Part shown: in pieces, positions 21,285-32,242 of the stretch | How positions within the stretch are numbered: the first letter of the stretch is position 1 | Layout of the letters: each line of letters opens with the position of its first letter | DNA from: Shinisaurus crocodilurus | Taxonomy: Eukaryota; Chordata; Lepidosauria; Squamata; Shinisauridae | Length of the DNA: 64,000 nt | Direction: 5' to 3' | Assembly (NCBI GenBank): GCA_021292165.1 | Contig: CM037879.1 | Span: 282,570,272-282,634,271, forward strand | Program-made: the position numbers and the translations under genes | Notes under the pieces: generated by a model | What the model saw: only the letters and a program-made list of their open reading frames with translations | Databases searched by the model: none | What the model was told of the DNA's origin: nothing

Positions 21285-21949
21285 GACGTGAATAAGAGAC
21301 TTCTGGGTTAAAAATTAAAAGACAGCCACTAGCTGCCAAAACTGTGGGGAGGTAAGTTTCTGGGTTTCATCCCCTTTGCCCCCTAATTTACTGAAAAGAC
21401 CCCAGCAAATGGGGTGGCAAAATGGAGGTCTGTGTGTCAGTTTGACTTAGCCCCACTTTAAACATAGTGAAAGTGTGGTTACAGTTGGGAATGGCGATTA
21501 AGATGATCAGTTGCTCCAGCGCCCCCCTCCCGATAAAAATATATTGTTTCACTTGTTCTGTGTTTTGTGTCAGGGAGTGAGAGAGCAAATAAGAGAAACC
21601 CACACATCACCTCCTGTAAACACAGTTGGCGGTGTTTCTGTTCAGTTAATGGTACTTCCTGTGTAAAGGTCACTGCACACACAGTGTAGAGGAACTGTAA
21701 TGGCTCAATTTAACATCCTGCGTACTGAAGTGAAACTCTTCGCTCTCTTTCTCCGGAACCTCATTGTCAGCTGTTTTTTCCAATTTGTCTGTCTCATGCT
21801 CAGGGCTGCCAGCATGGGTAGATGACTACAATCACAAGACTTTCAAAGCAACAAAGAACTTTTACTTATTTTACCAACGCATATCCTGCACAATTGGCAC
21901 AGTATACGGGGCAGCTAACCACCATAAGAACAGTTAATAAACAGAACTG
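21285..21949. other. No recognisable feature
   Basis: Unique-looking sequence. No gene or repeat I can support. Confidence 0.4.
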
Positions 21950-22180
21950 AAAATGGGCCACAGCAGCTTAATTAAAACAGCCGGGAAGATCGCACACATA
22001 AACATCGCTTCAGGAGTAAACCAAGCCCAGAAGACATTTGAAAAGCCTTCGGAAAAGGGGGGGGGGAAGGCTTTGCTTGGTATGGGAAAGATGTGAGAGT
22101 GTGCATCGGGTGAGCCTCCCTAGAGAGAGCATTCTACAAAAAGGGTGCCACGACCAAGGCGGCCTTCTCACCTAAAGATG
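21950..22180 (-). mobile_element. L2-type LINE fragment
   Basis: 'ggtgagcctccctagagaga', 'gcattctacaaaaagggtgc' and 'accaaggcggccttctcacc' match the minus-strand L2 text also seen at 62510-62600. Confidence 0.5.
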
Positions 22181-22690
22181 CATGGATTTTGTTAAATCTG
22201 TTCTGGGTCTGTTTCGCCGATTGTCTGGCATTTTTTCACTCCATCGTCTGATCATTGACGGATTCAGATTCCCCGCCACCCTTCAGAGAAGTCTGCAAAA
22301 TCTCCACTGCAATTTACAGAACTTTTACTGGCTCATAACACTGTGTATTTTTCTTAGCTCAGCGTACAATCAATGAGCAGAGTGCAAAATAACAAAGAAA
22401 GAAAGAAAGAAAGAAAGATTGCTACACAGCAGAGGCTGAAGAGAGATTGGAGATGTATAAAGCGCTGTTTGTTTGTTTTAAATGGTGTATATATTAGTGT
22501 AGTTTCCAGCAGCTTTCATATTTTTGTATGACTGAATTTGTGTACCATTCCGGAACATAAAAAAAAAACAATTCCAGAAGTACATCAGTGCGACTTGGAA
22601 AAAGCCGATCTGCTGCAGAATCTGCGGGTTGGATTCATAGAAATCCAAAGTCATTTGAATCCGTTACGGATTTCTCCAAAACCCCCACTC
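22181..22690 (+). mobile_element. Diverged element related to 13700-14085
   Basis: 'gttaaatctgttctgggtct', 'cactccatcgtctgatcatt', 'aaaaagccgatctgctgcag' and 'tcatttgaatccgttacgga' parallel the copy at 13700 in order. Contains a (GAAA)n run at 22394-22418 and lacks the gcgca array. Confidence 0.5.
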
Positions 22691-22732
22691 TCCCTGGCTG
22701 CCATCATAGGGATGGAAGAGAATTGCATTCAG

Positions 22733-22988
22733 AGCCAGTGTGGCGGTGGCGTAGCGGTGAGAGTGTTGGGGCTGGGACTCGGGAGATCTGGGTTCTAGTC
22801 CCCGCTCGGCCATGAAACTCACTGAGTGACTTTGGGCCAGTCACTGACTCTCAGCCTAACCTACCTCACAGGGTTGTTGTGAGGATAAAACGGAGAGGAG
22901 GAGGAGGATTATGAAAGCTGCCTTGGGTTCCTTGCTGGAGGAAAAAAGGCAGGGTATAAATATAGTAAATAAATAAATAAATAAATAA
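22733..22988 (+). mobile_element. Sauria-type SINE
   Basis: Complete head, body and aaat-repeat tail. The A-box region has a small duplication ('gtggcggtggcgtagcggt'). Confidence 0.8.
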
Positions 22989-23149
22989 TAAAGTTCACAT
23001 ATTGATATGGATTTGTCAAATTTGTACTTCCCAAATCAATATGTGAACCAGGGCACAGTTGTCCTATGGCAGGGGTTGCCAACTACTTGGGTCGGTGAGC
23101 ACATTTGGAATTTTACGGGTGTCATGGGCACTCTCACAAAATGACTGCC

Positions 23150-23151
<2 letters not shown>

Positions 23152-23200
<49 letters not shown>

Positions 23201-23201
23201 T
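23152..23201. repeat. (AAT)n microsatellite
   Basis: A long AAT run at the 3' tail of the inserted LINE. Confidence 0.95.
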
Positions 23202-23662
23202 ATTTATTTATTTCTTACCCGCCTCTCCACTCAGATCGAGGCGGGGAACAACCATAAATATAAAATACATAACTAGTTAAAAACATAGTAAATATTATTA
23301 AAATACTCTTAAAAACCTTTAAAAGTATCCTAAAAACGCTAAAAATTCCACTGGGTAGGCCTGTTGGAAGAGGTCAGTCTTTATGGCCTTTTGAAAAGCC
23401 AGGAGACTATCTAGTTGACGAGTCTCCTCCGACAGGCCATTCCACAGTCTGGGAGCAGCAGAAGAGAAGGTCCTCTCTGGGTAGTACCCGCCAGCCTAGT
23501 CTTGGCCGACTGGAGTAAATTCCTCCCAGAGGACCTAAGTGCGCGGGGCGGATTGTACGGGAGAAGGCGCTCCTGCAGGTAACCCGGACCCAAACCATGT
23601 AGGGCTTTAAAGGCAATAACCAACACTTTATACCATGGAGCGGGAGGCGCTTGCTCATTCTT
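23202..23662 (-). mobile_element. L2-type LINE 3' end inserted into a hAT element
   Basis: On the minus strand it reads 'VLVIAFKALHGLGPGYLQER' followed by '...YNPPRALRSSGRNLL', a typical L2 C-terminal remnant, then 3' UTR and an AAT tail. The flanking words 'aaaatgactgccat' (23138-23151) and 'aaaatggctactat' (23663-23676) look like a 14-base target duplication with three changes. Confidence 0.7.
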
Positions 23663-24015
23663 AAAATGGCTACTATGGTAGGCATGGCCGGGCACAAAAC
23701 ACTCATTTCCCAGAAGCCAAACTGGTGAGACTAAAGGAAAAGAAACTTGCCGAACGACCTAGGTACACGGCAGAGTTGGGGTCCAAAACACAAAACCACT
23801 CTTTCGAACCCAAACAGAGATGGTGCTGGAGGGCCACATTTCGCTTTGCAGCAAGCTAGCCTCCCAGTTAAAAAAAAACAATGTTTAAATTTGTTTTTTT
23901 AAAAAAAAATCTTAAGAAATAAAGTAAAAATCAGGAAAGGCAGGGAGCCTGGAAGGTGCCAAGTGAGGTCTCCATGGGCACACTGCACCCATGGGCACCA
24001 TGTTGGAAACTCCTG

Positions 24016-24630
24016 CCCTTTGGTATTTGCACTGCCCTGGATTTTGCAATGCAGTTCAGAAAAGGCATATATTAGGGGAACGTGTGCACCAAAAATGCAT
24101 ATTTGTGATGGGTTTTTTTTAAAAAAATTAAAAATGCATTATTATATGTATTTATTAGGCAAATGAGCATATAAACGTGTGTATATTGGGAAAACATGTA
24201 CAGAAATGCACACAAATTCCTCTGTGGAGTTTTCACAACCTGATGTAGAAACAGGAGGGAACAAAGTGAAGGCTGAAAAATGGGGAGCTGAGAGTAAGTG
24301 ACACTGACAGATCTGCCCGTCCCTACTAACTTCAGGAGTTGGGGGCACCTAGAAAAGGGCTTCCAGTGATTTGCAGTATACCCAGTTTTCTTTATCACAG
24401 ATAAAAGCCTGGAAGGAAAAAAAAAACATTTCTCCAGAGAGGTTTAAATCACTCATCTGGTCACTTGTAGCAAGAAAGAACTACCACCACTACCACAGGA
24501 GATGACCAATTTTTAAATTTTTTTTTAAGGATGATCCCCTCCTCTCCTCTTTTAGGCTACCAACAGCAAACACAGACATGCGCAGGCTAGTACATTTCCC
24601 CCAGATTTCTCTGAAAGGCTGTTTCAGCAT
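24016..24630. other. No recognisable feature
   Basis: A/T homopolymer runs at 24112-24135 and 24418-24427. No gene or repeat assigned. Confidence 0.4.
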
Positions 24631-24838
24631 TGTATCCTGCCTTTCCTTCAAGGAATCTATGGTGGCTTACATGGTCTTCCTCCTCTCTACTTTATCCTCA
24701 CAGTGAGGTAGCTTAGGCTGAGAGTCCGTGACTGTCCCAAAGTCACCCAGTGAGCTTCATGGCTGAGGGGGGACTTGAACCTGGGTCTCCCGAGTACCCA
24801 GTCCAACACTCTAACCACTACAGTGCAGTGGCCCGCTG
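24627..24838 (-). mobile_element. Sauria-type SINE, diverged
   Basis: 'gtgactgtcccaaagtcacc', 'cagtgagcttcatggctgag' and 'cttgaacctgggtctcccga' are the reverse complement of the SINE body and B-box. The tail end is degraded. Confidence 0.7.
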
Positions 24839-24886
24839 AACTGGCTAGGCTGCACATAAATATTTGGCAGCCTGGCCTTTGCCCAG

Positions 24887-25638
24887 CCAACAGCCAGGGA
24901 TGGGGACTCGGACTCGAGGACTCGACTCGTGAGTCGGACTGAGTCCCCCCTCTGACTCGAGTCTGACTCGAGTCCCAATATTTTTAATGGGACTCGAGAC
25001 TCGACTCGGGATTCGAGACCAAGGACTCGTCAACATCCCTGGGCTGTGCCAGGAGCGGAGAGGAGCACGATCACCGGTGAAGAGCGCATGGAAGCGAGGC
25101 ACGCCGCTGCTCGGCCACTATGGACAACTACTAGGAGCACAGCCCCAACGATGTGTTGAGATTTATTTTGATTGATGTGTTGTTGTGGGGGCTTAGGGTT
25201 AGGGTCAGACATTTTGGGTTTGGCTGCCTCTGCCTGTTTGGGCTTCCCAGCCTCCTCTGCCTGCCTGGTCTCTTCTTAACCAGTTCCACAGTTTGAATTG
25301 TCCAAGACAAAGGCCTCTGCCTGCCTGCTTTGGGGTTCCCTGCCTCCTCTGCCTGCCTGGTTATTTTGGGTTTGTCTGCCTGGTCTGTTCTTGCCAGAAT
25401 CAGTTGCAGAGTTTTGAAATAAAAAGGCACACTTGTGCCTAGAATTTATTTAAGCCACACATCTGAAGTAGCCTTATTTTGTTGGGAAAAAACCCCACTG
25501 ATTTTAATAGGGACTCGTGGAGTCAGCTTTGGGAGTGACTCGTGAGTCACCATTTTGGACCAAGGACTCGGACTCGAGACTCGGGTCCAAAGACTTGTGA
25601 CTCGAGACCAAGGACTCTTCAACATCCCTGACAACAGC
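24887..25638. mobile_element. hAT-like GACTCG-array element, copy 1
   Basis: The element proper is 24895-25630, beginning cagggatg and ending catccctg, flanked by ccaacagc and acaacagc (7 of 8 bases). Both ends are built from gactcg/cgagtc words, many forming gactcgagtc. A further 'caacatccctg' terminus lies at 25041, so the first 147 bases look like a complete small MITE. The middle has gcctgcctg-rich text and no long frame. Non-autonomous. Confidence 0.85.
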
Positions 25639-26392
25639 CAATGACTTTTCCCTGCTGTGCTTTGGGCTCCAGCTCAAGCGCCCCCCCCATTCCAAATCTA
25701 GCAGCTGACCCCAGGGTCCTTGCATTTGGGTGCAGCCAGCCATTGCTGCAGCCCAGTCTTGGAAAGCACACCTCCGGAAAGGGTCCCCCCCCCACTAATT
25801 AATCCAGAGCAAGTCAGCCCAAGCAGGCCTTCTCAAACTGCTGGAGAGCTACAGTCCAGAGGAACACATGGTGAAATCTGTTATCCCTACAACAGGAAAT
25901 ATCCTGCAGACAAGACAACGGCAAAGCTTCAACGTCCAGCCACTTAAGATGAGCAGTGCTCGATAAGAGCTAATGCTCAAGTGCCCAAAATCCAGCTCCT
26001 TGAGAAACGAAGGGAATGACACTTAATCCACGATGCATGAGCTTCTGGTCTAATGAAGGGAAGAGCGGAGGTGGGGGGGGGGAGAAGAGAACCTTTGGCA
26101 TCTTACGAAAGGACATCTTGTACTGCAGCACAGAGAAACTGCAGGAGAGCGAACAGGCTGCGTTCGTCCATTGCCAGCGATGCAGGCTAACGGGGTTACA
26201 CCCAAAGTTCTCCTCGAGAGTTTGTGCAATTGGCAGGGGCTCCTCTCACTGGCTGACATATTTTTTTCTCAGCTGTGGACAGCCAGCTGGGGAAACGTTG
26301 CCTCATCCCGAGCGCTCCAGTGAGCAGATGCAAAACACACTCTCCTTAGATCTTGCTGCGTCGACTCAAGATCGGAAGCAAACACTGGCCGT
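25639..26392. other. No recognisable gene
   Basis: C runs at 25681-25688 and 25786-25794, a G run near 26071-26081. A 164-codon plus-strand frame (26016-26510) runs into a MITE and carries no motif. Confidence 0.4.
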
Positions 26393-26505
26393 CCCCAACC
26401 TGCACATGTTCTCCAGATGTGCTGGACTGCAATTCCCATCATTCCCAGCCAGCACGCAGTCCGACACATCCGGAGGGCAGCGGGTCGGGGAAGGCTGGCC
26501 AATGG
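26393..26505. mobile_element. Palindromic MITE (family B)
   Basis: 'ccagatgtgctggactgcaa' and 'cagtccgacacatccgg' face each other around 'attcccagccagcac'. Ends are near 'gtccccaacctg' and 'gggtcggggaagg'. Confidence 0.6.
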
Positions 26506-26694
26506 TATAAATAAACCCTTGAACATGGGTGTTGTACATGTGCTCGCCAAGGGGTTAAACACTAAAAGATGTGTACCGTTTGGTGAGTGATGGGGGGGCC
26601 GGGAAAGGGGCTTCAGTCCAGACATGGAATGCACTCACTAAAATGTTAAAATCTCTTTAGTGATCTGTAGAGCAGAAAATATATATTATTTATA

Positions 26695-26912
26695 ATGTGT
26701 TCATTTATTTTTTACATTTTTATCCTATGCCTCCTCCAAGGAGCTTGAGGCAGTGTACATAATACACCCCCACCCCCACCCTGAGTTGGGATAAGAGAGA
26801 GAGAGAGAGTAACTGGCCCAAGATCACACAATAAGCTTTGTGCGGCTGAATGGGGGATTTGAACCTGGGCCTTCCTGGTCTAAGTCCAACGTTTAACCAT
26901 CATACTAAACGG
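26695..26912 (-). mobile_element. Old Sauria-like SINE with internal (GA)n
   Basis: 'gtaactggcccaagatcaca' and 'gatttgaacctgggccttcc' are diverged SINE body and B-box, with a GA run at 26794-26808 between tail and body. Confidence 0.5.
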
Positions 26913-27283
26913 ATTAATTGTCTGTCAGGTTCTCAGTCCCAAGGGCAGTCAGGTACATTGGGATGGGCAGGCAGAAGACTGATATCCTAGCAGGGCAAAG
27001 GGACAACCCATTGGCCTCCCTCAGCAAAAGCTGCCCAAACTGAGCAACTGCTGAAGAGGTGGGAGCTATATAACAGGATTGGCTCTCTGGTGTCACCTGG
27101 TTTCCTGGGCTGCTGTGCGAATCCCTCAGCTGGAACGGTCTGCAGTTCCCGCCTTTAACTGGCAACCGCAGTGGTGAAGGGAGAAGAAAACTGTGCCTGA
27201 TCCACAGACAAGGCTTCCACTCAAGAGTTGCAGTGCCTGACAGGAAAGCCACGCATGGTTGGAGAGCCTGTTTAATAGTGCCA

Positions 27284-28082
27284 CAGTGGGGCAGGGATGG
27301 GGACTCGGACTTGAGGACTCGACTCGTGAGTCGGACTGAGTCCCCCTCTGACTCGACTCGGACTCGAGTCCCAATATTTTTAATGGGACTTGAGACTCGA
27401 CTCGGGACTCGAGACCAAGGACTCGTCAACATCCCTGGGCTGTTGACGAGTCTTCTGGCTATGCCAGAAGGAGCGCGATCACCGGTGAAGAGCGCATGGA
27501 AGCGAGGCGCGCCACTGCTCGGCCACTATGGACAGCTACCAGGAGCGCAGCCCCAACGATGTGTTGAGATTTATTTTGATTGATGTGTTGTTGTGGGGGG
27601 TTTGGGTTAGGGTCAGACATTTTGGGTTTGGCTGCCTCTGCCTGCCTGTTTGGGGTTCCCAGCCTCCTCTGCCTGCCTGCTCTCTTCTTGACCTGTTCAA
27701 CAGTTGAATTGTCCAAGACAAAGGCCTCTGCCTGCCTGCTTTGGGGTTCCCTGCCTCCTCTGCCTGCCTGGTTATTTTGGGTTTGTCTGCCTGGTCTGTT
27801 CTTGCCAAAATCAGTTGCAGAGTTTTGAAATAAAAAGGCACACTTGTGCCTAGAATTTATTTAAGCCACACATCTGAAGTAGCCTTATTTTGTTGGGGGG
27901 AAACCCCATTGATTTTAATAGGGACTCGTGGAGTCAGTTTTGGGAGTGACTCAGGGACTCGTGACTCGTGAGTCACCATTTTGGACCAAGGACTCGGACT
28001 CGGACTCGAGACTCGGGTCCAAAGACTCGTGACTCGACTCGTGACTCGAGACCAAGGACTCTTCAACATCCCTGCAGTGGGG
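27284..28082. mobile_element. hAT-like GACTCG-array element, copy 2, perfect 8-base duplication
   Basis: The element is 27292-28074, flanked by cagtgggg on both sides. Ends, gactcg arrays and middle match copy 1 (24895-25630) closely, with extra gactcg words at the right end. The internal terminus occurs again at 27437, followed here by an inverted 'gttgacgagtc'. Confidence 0.92.
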
Positions 28083-28535
28083 GACGGGGAATCTTGCTGT
28101 GGGTAGGGAAAGGTCAAACCTCCATTCCACTCTCAAGGAAGTCTTTCTCTCCTTGCTTGGAGAAGAGGGGACTGCTCCAGCCCACCTTATTCTCTTCCAT
28201 GGTTTCTCACTCAAGAAGGAGATTCTTGAGAAAGAAACCGCAGACACAGTATGGGAGGCTAGAGTGGCACAGCATCCATTTTAGGCCCCAGGGGCAGTGT
28301 CCATAAAAATGCAGAGGCAGCAGAGGAGAAATTTTAAGGGGAGATCTCACGAGGAATGCATGCAGCACGCAGGTTGCCCACATGTGCATTTAAAAACAAC
28401 AACAACACCTGGGTACTCATTCTGAGGCCCTTTGCTTAGTTCTTGAATTACAAGGGGGAAATTATGGGGGCTTAATGAAAGCCACAAGCCCCACTTCCTG
28501 CCTCCATCCAATTGTGGCCAAATCATGCCAGGTAG
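28083..28535. other. No recognisable feature
   Basis: Unique-looking sequence with a (CAA)n trace at 28396-28405. No gene or repeat assigned. Confidence 0.4.
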
Positions 28536-28539
28536 CAGG

Positions 28540-28612
28540 GATCTCTACTTGTCAGAGTAGACAATATTGGGCAAAATTGACCACATGTCTCATATAAAGC
28601 AGCTTCATATCT
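28540..28612 (+). mobile_element. Anolis SINE 2-like 3' fragment
   Basis: 'cttgtcagagtagacaatat' and 'taaagcagcttcatat' match the 3' part of the tRNA SINE seen at 32723-32930. Confidence 0.5.
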
Positions 28613-28676
28613 CAATTTTAAAACCCTCCAAGTTCCTTAGGGGCAGGGTAAGGACTACCAAACCAGTTTGGTACCA

Positions 28677-28922
28677 AACCACTGTGGCGTAGTGGTGAGA
28701 GTGTTGGACTGGAACTCGGGAGATCCGGGTTCTAGTCCCCGCTCAGCCATGAAACTCACTGGGTGACTTTGGGCCAGTCACGGACTCTCAGCCTAACCTA
28801 CCTCACAGGGTTTTTGTGAGGATAAAATGGAGAGGAGGAAGAGGATTATGTAAGCCGCCTTGGGTTCCTTGCAGGAAAAAAGGCGGGGTATAAATATAAT
28901 AAATAAATAATAATAAATAAAT
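28677..28922 (+). mobile_element. Sauria-type SINE
   Basis: 'actgtggcgtagtggtgaga' head, standard body and an aaataaataataa tail. The first bases of the consensus are altered. Confidence 0.8.
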
Positions 28923-29049
28923 TTACACTGGTAGTTTAGCTATGATCGTTACATAACTTAGTTCTAGATGCTGTTCTAGAATAAAAGCAGGGGGGAAGAT
29001 GGGGAATATCTTCTTCAAGTCAGATGTTTAATGGTGCATTTTTATAGCT

Positions 29050-29420
29050 CAGTGGATCTGAACAAATCACAACGTGCTGTCAAAAGAATGAGTGCTAATT
29101 AGTCCCAGAAGTTAACGCCGCCACTTCTAAACGATATGATATAGAGATTTGTCTGCTTGACATACGTACTGTGCCAACTCTACAAAAAGGGAAAAAAATC
29201 AATCAAAATCACAATGCAAAAGCTACCCATAAGTGACTGGGCCCATTGAGCTTCCTTAGATCTGATCTTACTTGCCGGGTTTAATCTATCACCATCTATT
29301 TACATATAAGCCTACCATGGAAACAGTTAAGAACAAAAGACATTAAACCTAATTACTCTTCTGGAAAAATTGTTAATGTATCTGTTTGCTGTTAAAATGA
29401 ATTCCACACGGTTACTTTGG
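29050..29420. other. Candidate conserved non-coding element
   Basis: Repeat-free and rich in taatta/attag, aatcaatcaaaatc and acagtt words, with no frame of note. This texture is typical of vertebrate developmental enhancers, but conservation cannot be tested here. Confidence 0.3.
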
Positions 29421-29816
29421 AGATTTAGGGTAAATATGAGCTGCATCAAATGATAACGTTTCTCTTGGATTGTACCACTTCAGACTGCAGACTCTCTCTC
29501 TCTCTCCCCCCACCCCTCCAGACACACAGAAGAAGGAAGGGTTCAAACATGTGATATGATTCCCCCTACATTGCAAGCCAAAGTGGTACAGACCAGGAAA
29601 AGCTTTACCAAATGGTTCTGCTGACTGTGGAAACTGGACCTTGGAGACCAATCTTATGATCTGATTGGCGGCAGCAGTGTGGACAATGCTACCAGATACA
29701 GACCAAAGCCAGTAAGAAGTCCTTTTGCTCTGGCACTCAGATCTTGTAAATGCAAAGTCCACACTCTACTACTGAGCTGTGACCAGTCCCATATCACTTA
29801 TTGGGACTATATAAAG

Positions 29817-30172
29817 CAGGGGTTCTCAACCAGGGGGGAATTTCCCCCCAGGGGGGGATTTTAGGGTTTCAGGGGGGGAATTGGGATCACAGACTCAAAC
29901 TGTTGGAATACTGATCTTTCTACAAATTACAATTCTACAGATTGTACATAATCTACAGGACATCACACTTTATTGTATGGCACAGATTAACTTAACAATA
30001 AAGATAAATATTTCACTTGTTATCTGTGGAAAAATTCCATTTATAGTTATTATATATTATACGCATATTACTTGGAATGCAACTTTTGAGTCAGACAATC
30101 TTGGAAAGGGGGGAATGACATTCTGACATATGGTGAAAAGGGTGCATGGGCAAAAAAGGTTGAGAACCACTG
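29817..30172 (+). mobile_element. Non-autonomous hAT-like element (CAGGGGTTCTCAACC ends), long form
   Basis: Same ends and text as 2360-2619 but with about 100 extra internal bases (about 29988-30088). No clear 8-base duplication at the flanks. Confidence 0.8.
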
Positions 30173-30320
30173 AAAGGACCAAGGAAGGAACCCATGGATG
30201 AGTAGTTTTCTTCCATTCCCTTCCTTTTCTTTTCTGAAGGACTAGTCTGCCTTGCGTTCCACTCCAGTGTGCACTTCCATGTGGGGAAAACACCACACAA
30301 AAGAATCACGTCATACATAT

Positions 30321-30429
30321 CAGCCTTCCCTAGCCTGGTGCCCTCCAGACGTGTTGACTGCATCTCCCATAATTCCCAGCCAGCACGGCCAATGGCCATT
30401 TCTGGAGGGCACCAGGTTGAGGATGGCTG
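30321..30429. mobile_element. Palindromic MITE (family B)
   Basis: Starts cagccttccctagcctggtg and ends with 'aggttgaggatggctg'. The flanks 'atacatat' and 'atatttat' agree at 6 of 8. Confidence 0.7.
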
Positions 30430-30784
30430 ATATTTATTTATTTTATTTATTACATTTATTACATTTCATGTATTTATTGATTACATTTCGTGACACATAC
30501 TATGACATCGAGATTGGAATCCCCCCCCCCCCAGTGTTTTATTAATGAATGAACACTTCATTGGGGCAGGAGGAGGAAGTGGAGGAACTGAACTGAACTC
30601 TGTGGCAAACTGCACATTCACTGAGCTTTATACAAAATTTGGAAAAACCTGGAAAAATGAGGGATTCCTAATTAACGGGGTCCCCTTCCAGAAAACCCCA
30701 CCATATAACGCTGGACTTTAAAATCGGGGGGGGGGGGGAATTCAGAAAAGGAAATTTTGGGAAGCCTCCCTCCGTATACTCCCT
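30430..30784. other. AT-rich LINE-tail-like stretch, then unassigned
   Basis: 30430-30490 is tatttatttatt/tacattt-rich, like a LINE 3' end. C and G runs lie at 30523-30532 and 30727-30738. Confidence 0.35.
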
Positions 30785-31270
30785 TTAGGCATGGTGTTTG
30801 TTTATATCAGCAGTGCCCCCTCGCTTGTAAAGCAAACATGCCACAAGCTCCCAACCAGAGTCAACAAAGCGATCGCATCTATATAAAATAAGTATCTGCC
30901 AGAGTGCATGCCACAGTCCTTTTCCATCCATTGCCAAATAATCCATACCATTCTCATGACAGCGCACAAATGCTCCTGTGAAGCACGGAGCACTCCTCGA
31001 GTGCCACATAAATAATATACAGTGGGGTCACCTTTCGTAAATGACTGACTGAAATAACACCATGCAAGCCATTAAGCACCGCATTTACAGTACACATTGT
31101 GTCAGATTTTATTGCCATAGGAGGATGACGCTTAAACTGAACACCTCGAGTTTCCATGCCACTTGCCAAAAAGAGGTGGAAGGACACATGCTCCGCAAAA
31201 TACGATTGGGATATATTTTATCATCTGTCTGTTTTGCATTCTGCACACAGATTTGTCTCTAGCTGCTGCC
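30785..31270. other. Candidate conserved non-coding element
   Basis: About 490 repeat-free bases with balanced composition and words such as tttattgccat, cataaataata and cataaatccatgca. Small frames on both strands overlap with no motif. Conservation untested. Confidence 0.3.
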
Positions 31271-31613
31271 ATAAATCCATGCACTGAAAACCTAAGGCTG
31301 GTTCAAGAATGTGAACAGGGAACTCCCCACACACCTGCATTCCATTGCTATGTGGTTTGGCCACTCTCTCCAAACCTTTCTAGTCATGAGGGTGTTTGGG
31401 AACTATTGTATGGACTAAATTGTGAGTTTCTGTCGGATGCAAAAGTGCCTTAATTCTGATAAGCTCCTGGAACCAGCAAGTAAGTCACAGAGAGGTTCAA
31501 ATATCTTTATTCCAAGAACGGTACATAGAATTTCAAGCACCAGGGAATGGGGCTTGGTTCTAGCTATTGGGGAAATTAGATCCTTTCAAAAAATATATAT
31601 TTCGGGCTATTAG

Positions 31614-31884
31614 GGCCAAAGCAGACATTACGACCAAGATGTAGCAAGCAGCTATGTGTTTGGTTCTTTTTTTTACTCTAGTGTAAGTGTAGGGGCCCCA
31701 ATCTGGATTGGGACCCTAGTGTGGGGTGTAGCGGCGGGGCTACAGACAGTCCCAATCTAGATTTAGCTCTCCACACCTGCAATTTATACTGCAAAATAGT
31801 GCTCCATTTAGACTGGTGTGCTTACACTAGAGTAAAAAAACAACAAAAGAGCTGCTTGCTATGTCTTTAATGTCTGCTTTGGCC
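31614..31884. mobile_element. DNA transposon-like element with long terminal inverted repeats
   Basis: The outer arms start ggccaaagcagacatta and the right end is its exact complement. Further matching blocks are 'tagcaagcagct' and 'actctagtgtaag', giving arms of about 70 bases. 'attag' lies at 31609-31613 and again at 31885-31889, a possible 5-base target duplication. No coding capacity. A relative of one arm is at 54735-54800. Confidence 0.75.
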
Positions 31885-32216
31885 ATTAGAGTCAATAGTT
31901 CTCCGGGACTAAAGATTCAGCATCCAACTGAAGGCTTCGTGATTCCACTGCAATAACTGCATGGTTTCCCGAGGCATGCATACAGCTCCGTTATGTTGAA
32001 TGGTACCAAACCCTGCTTAAAACCATCAGATACAGCCCCCACCCCATAAAAAGGGATTAAGGGGTGTGCGTTTTTAATGCTTGCAGCCTCAGAAGGAAGA
32101 AAGGAGAATATTCTTAAGAGAAATTTCATAAACAAAAGTCTAATTATGTTCTATGGTACAATGATGAGCTTTAAAATAAGGAACATCTGGCATCCCAAGT
32201 GGACAAACAGGAATTT

Positions 32217-32242
32217 GGTGTGTGTGTGTGTGTGTGTGTGTG
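32217..32242. repeat. (GT)n microsatellite
   Basis: An uninterrupted TG run of about 26 bases. Confidence 0.95.

Larger units (their letters stand above)
23070..24015 (+). mobile_element. hAT-like element (AAAATGGCTGCCAT family) split by an L2 insertion
   Basis: Ends caggggttgccaac and gttggaaactcctg. The flanks 'tcctatgg' and 'ccctttgg' agree at 6 of 8. Internal words 'gggcactctcacaaaatg' and 'aggcatggcc' match 3736-4027. Positions 23152-23662 are a later insertion. Confidence 0.7.

Noticed and set aside
25193..25204. Telomere-like ttagggttaggg
   Set aside because: Only two units, inside a transposon. The equivalent position in copy 2 (about 27600) lacks the second unit.
26016..26510. 164-codon plus-strand frame
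   Set aside because: Runs through poly-G and into a palindromic MITE. No recognisable motif.
26914..27432. 172-codon minus-strand frame
   Set aside because: Half of it is the GACTCG array of a transposon read as protein.
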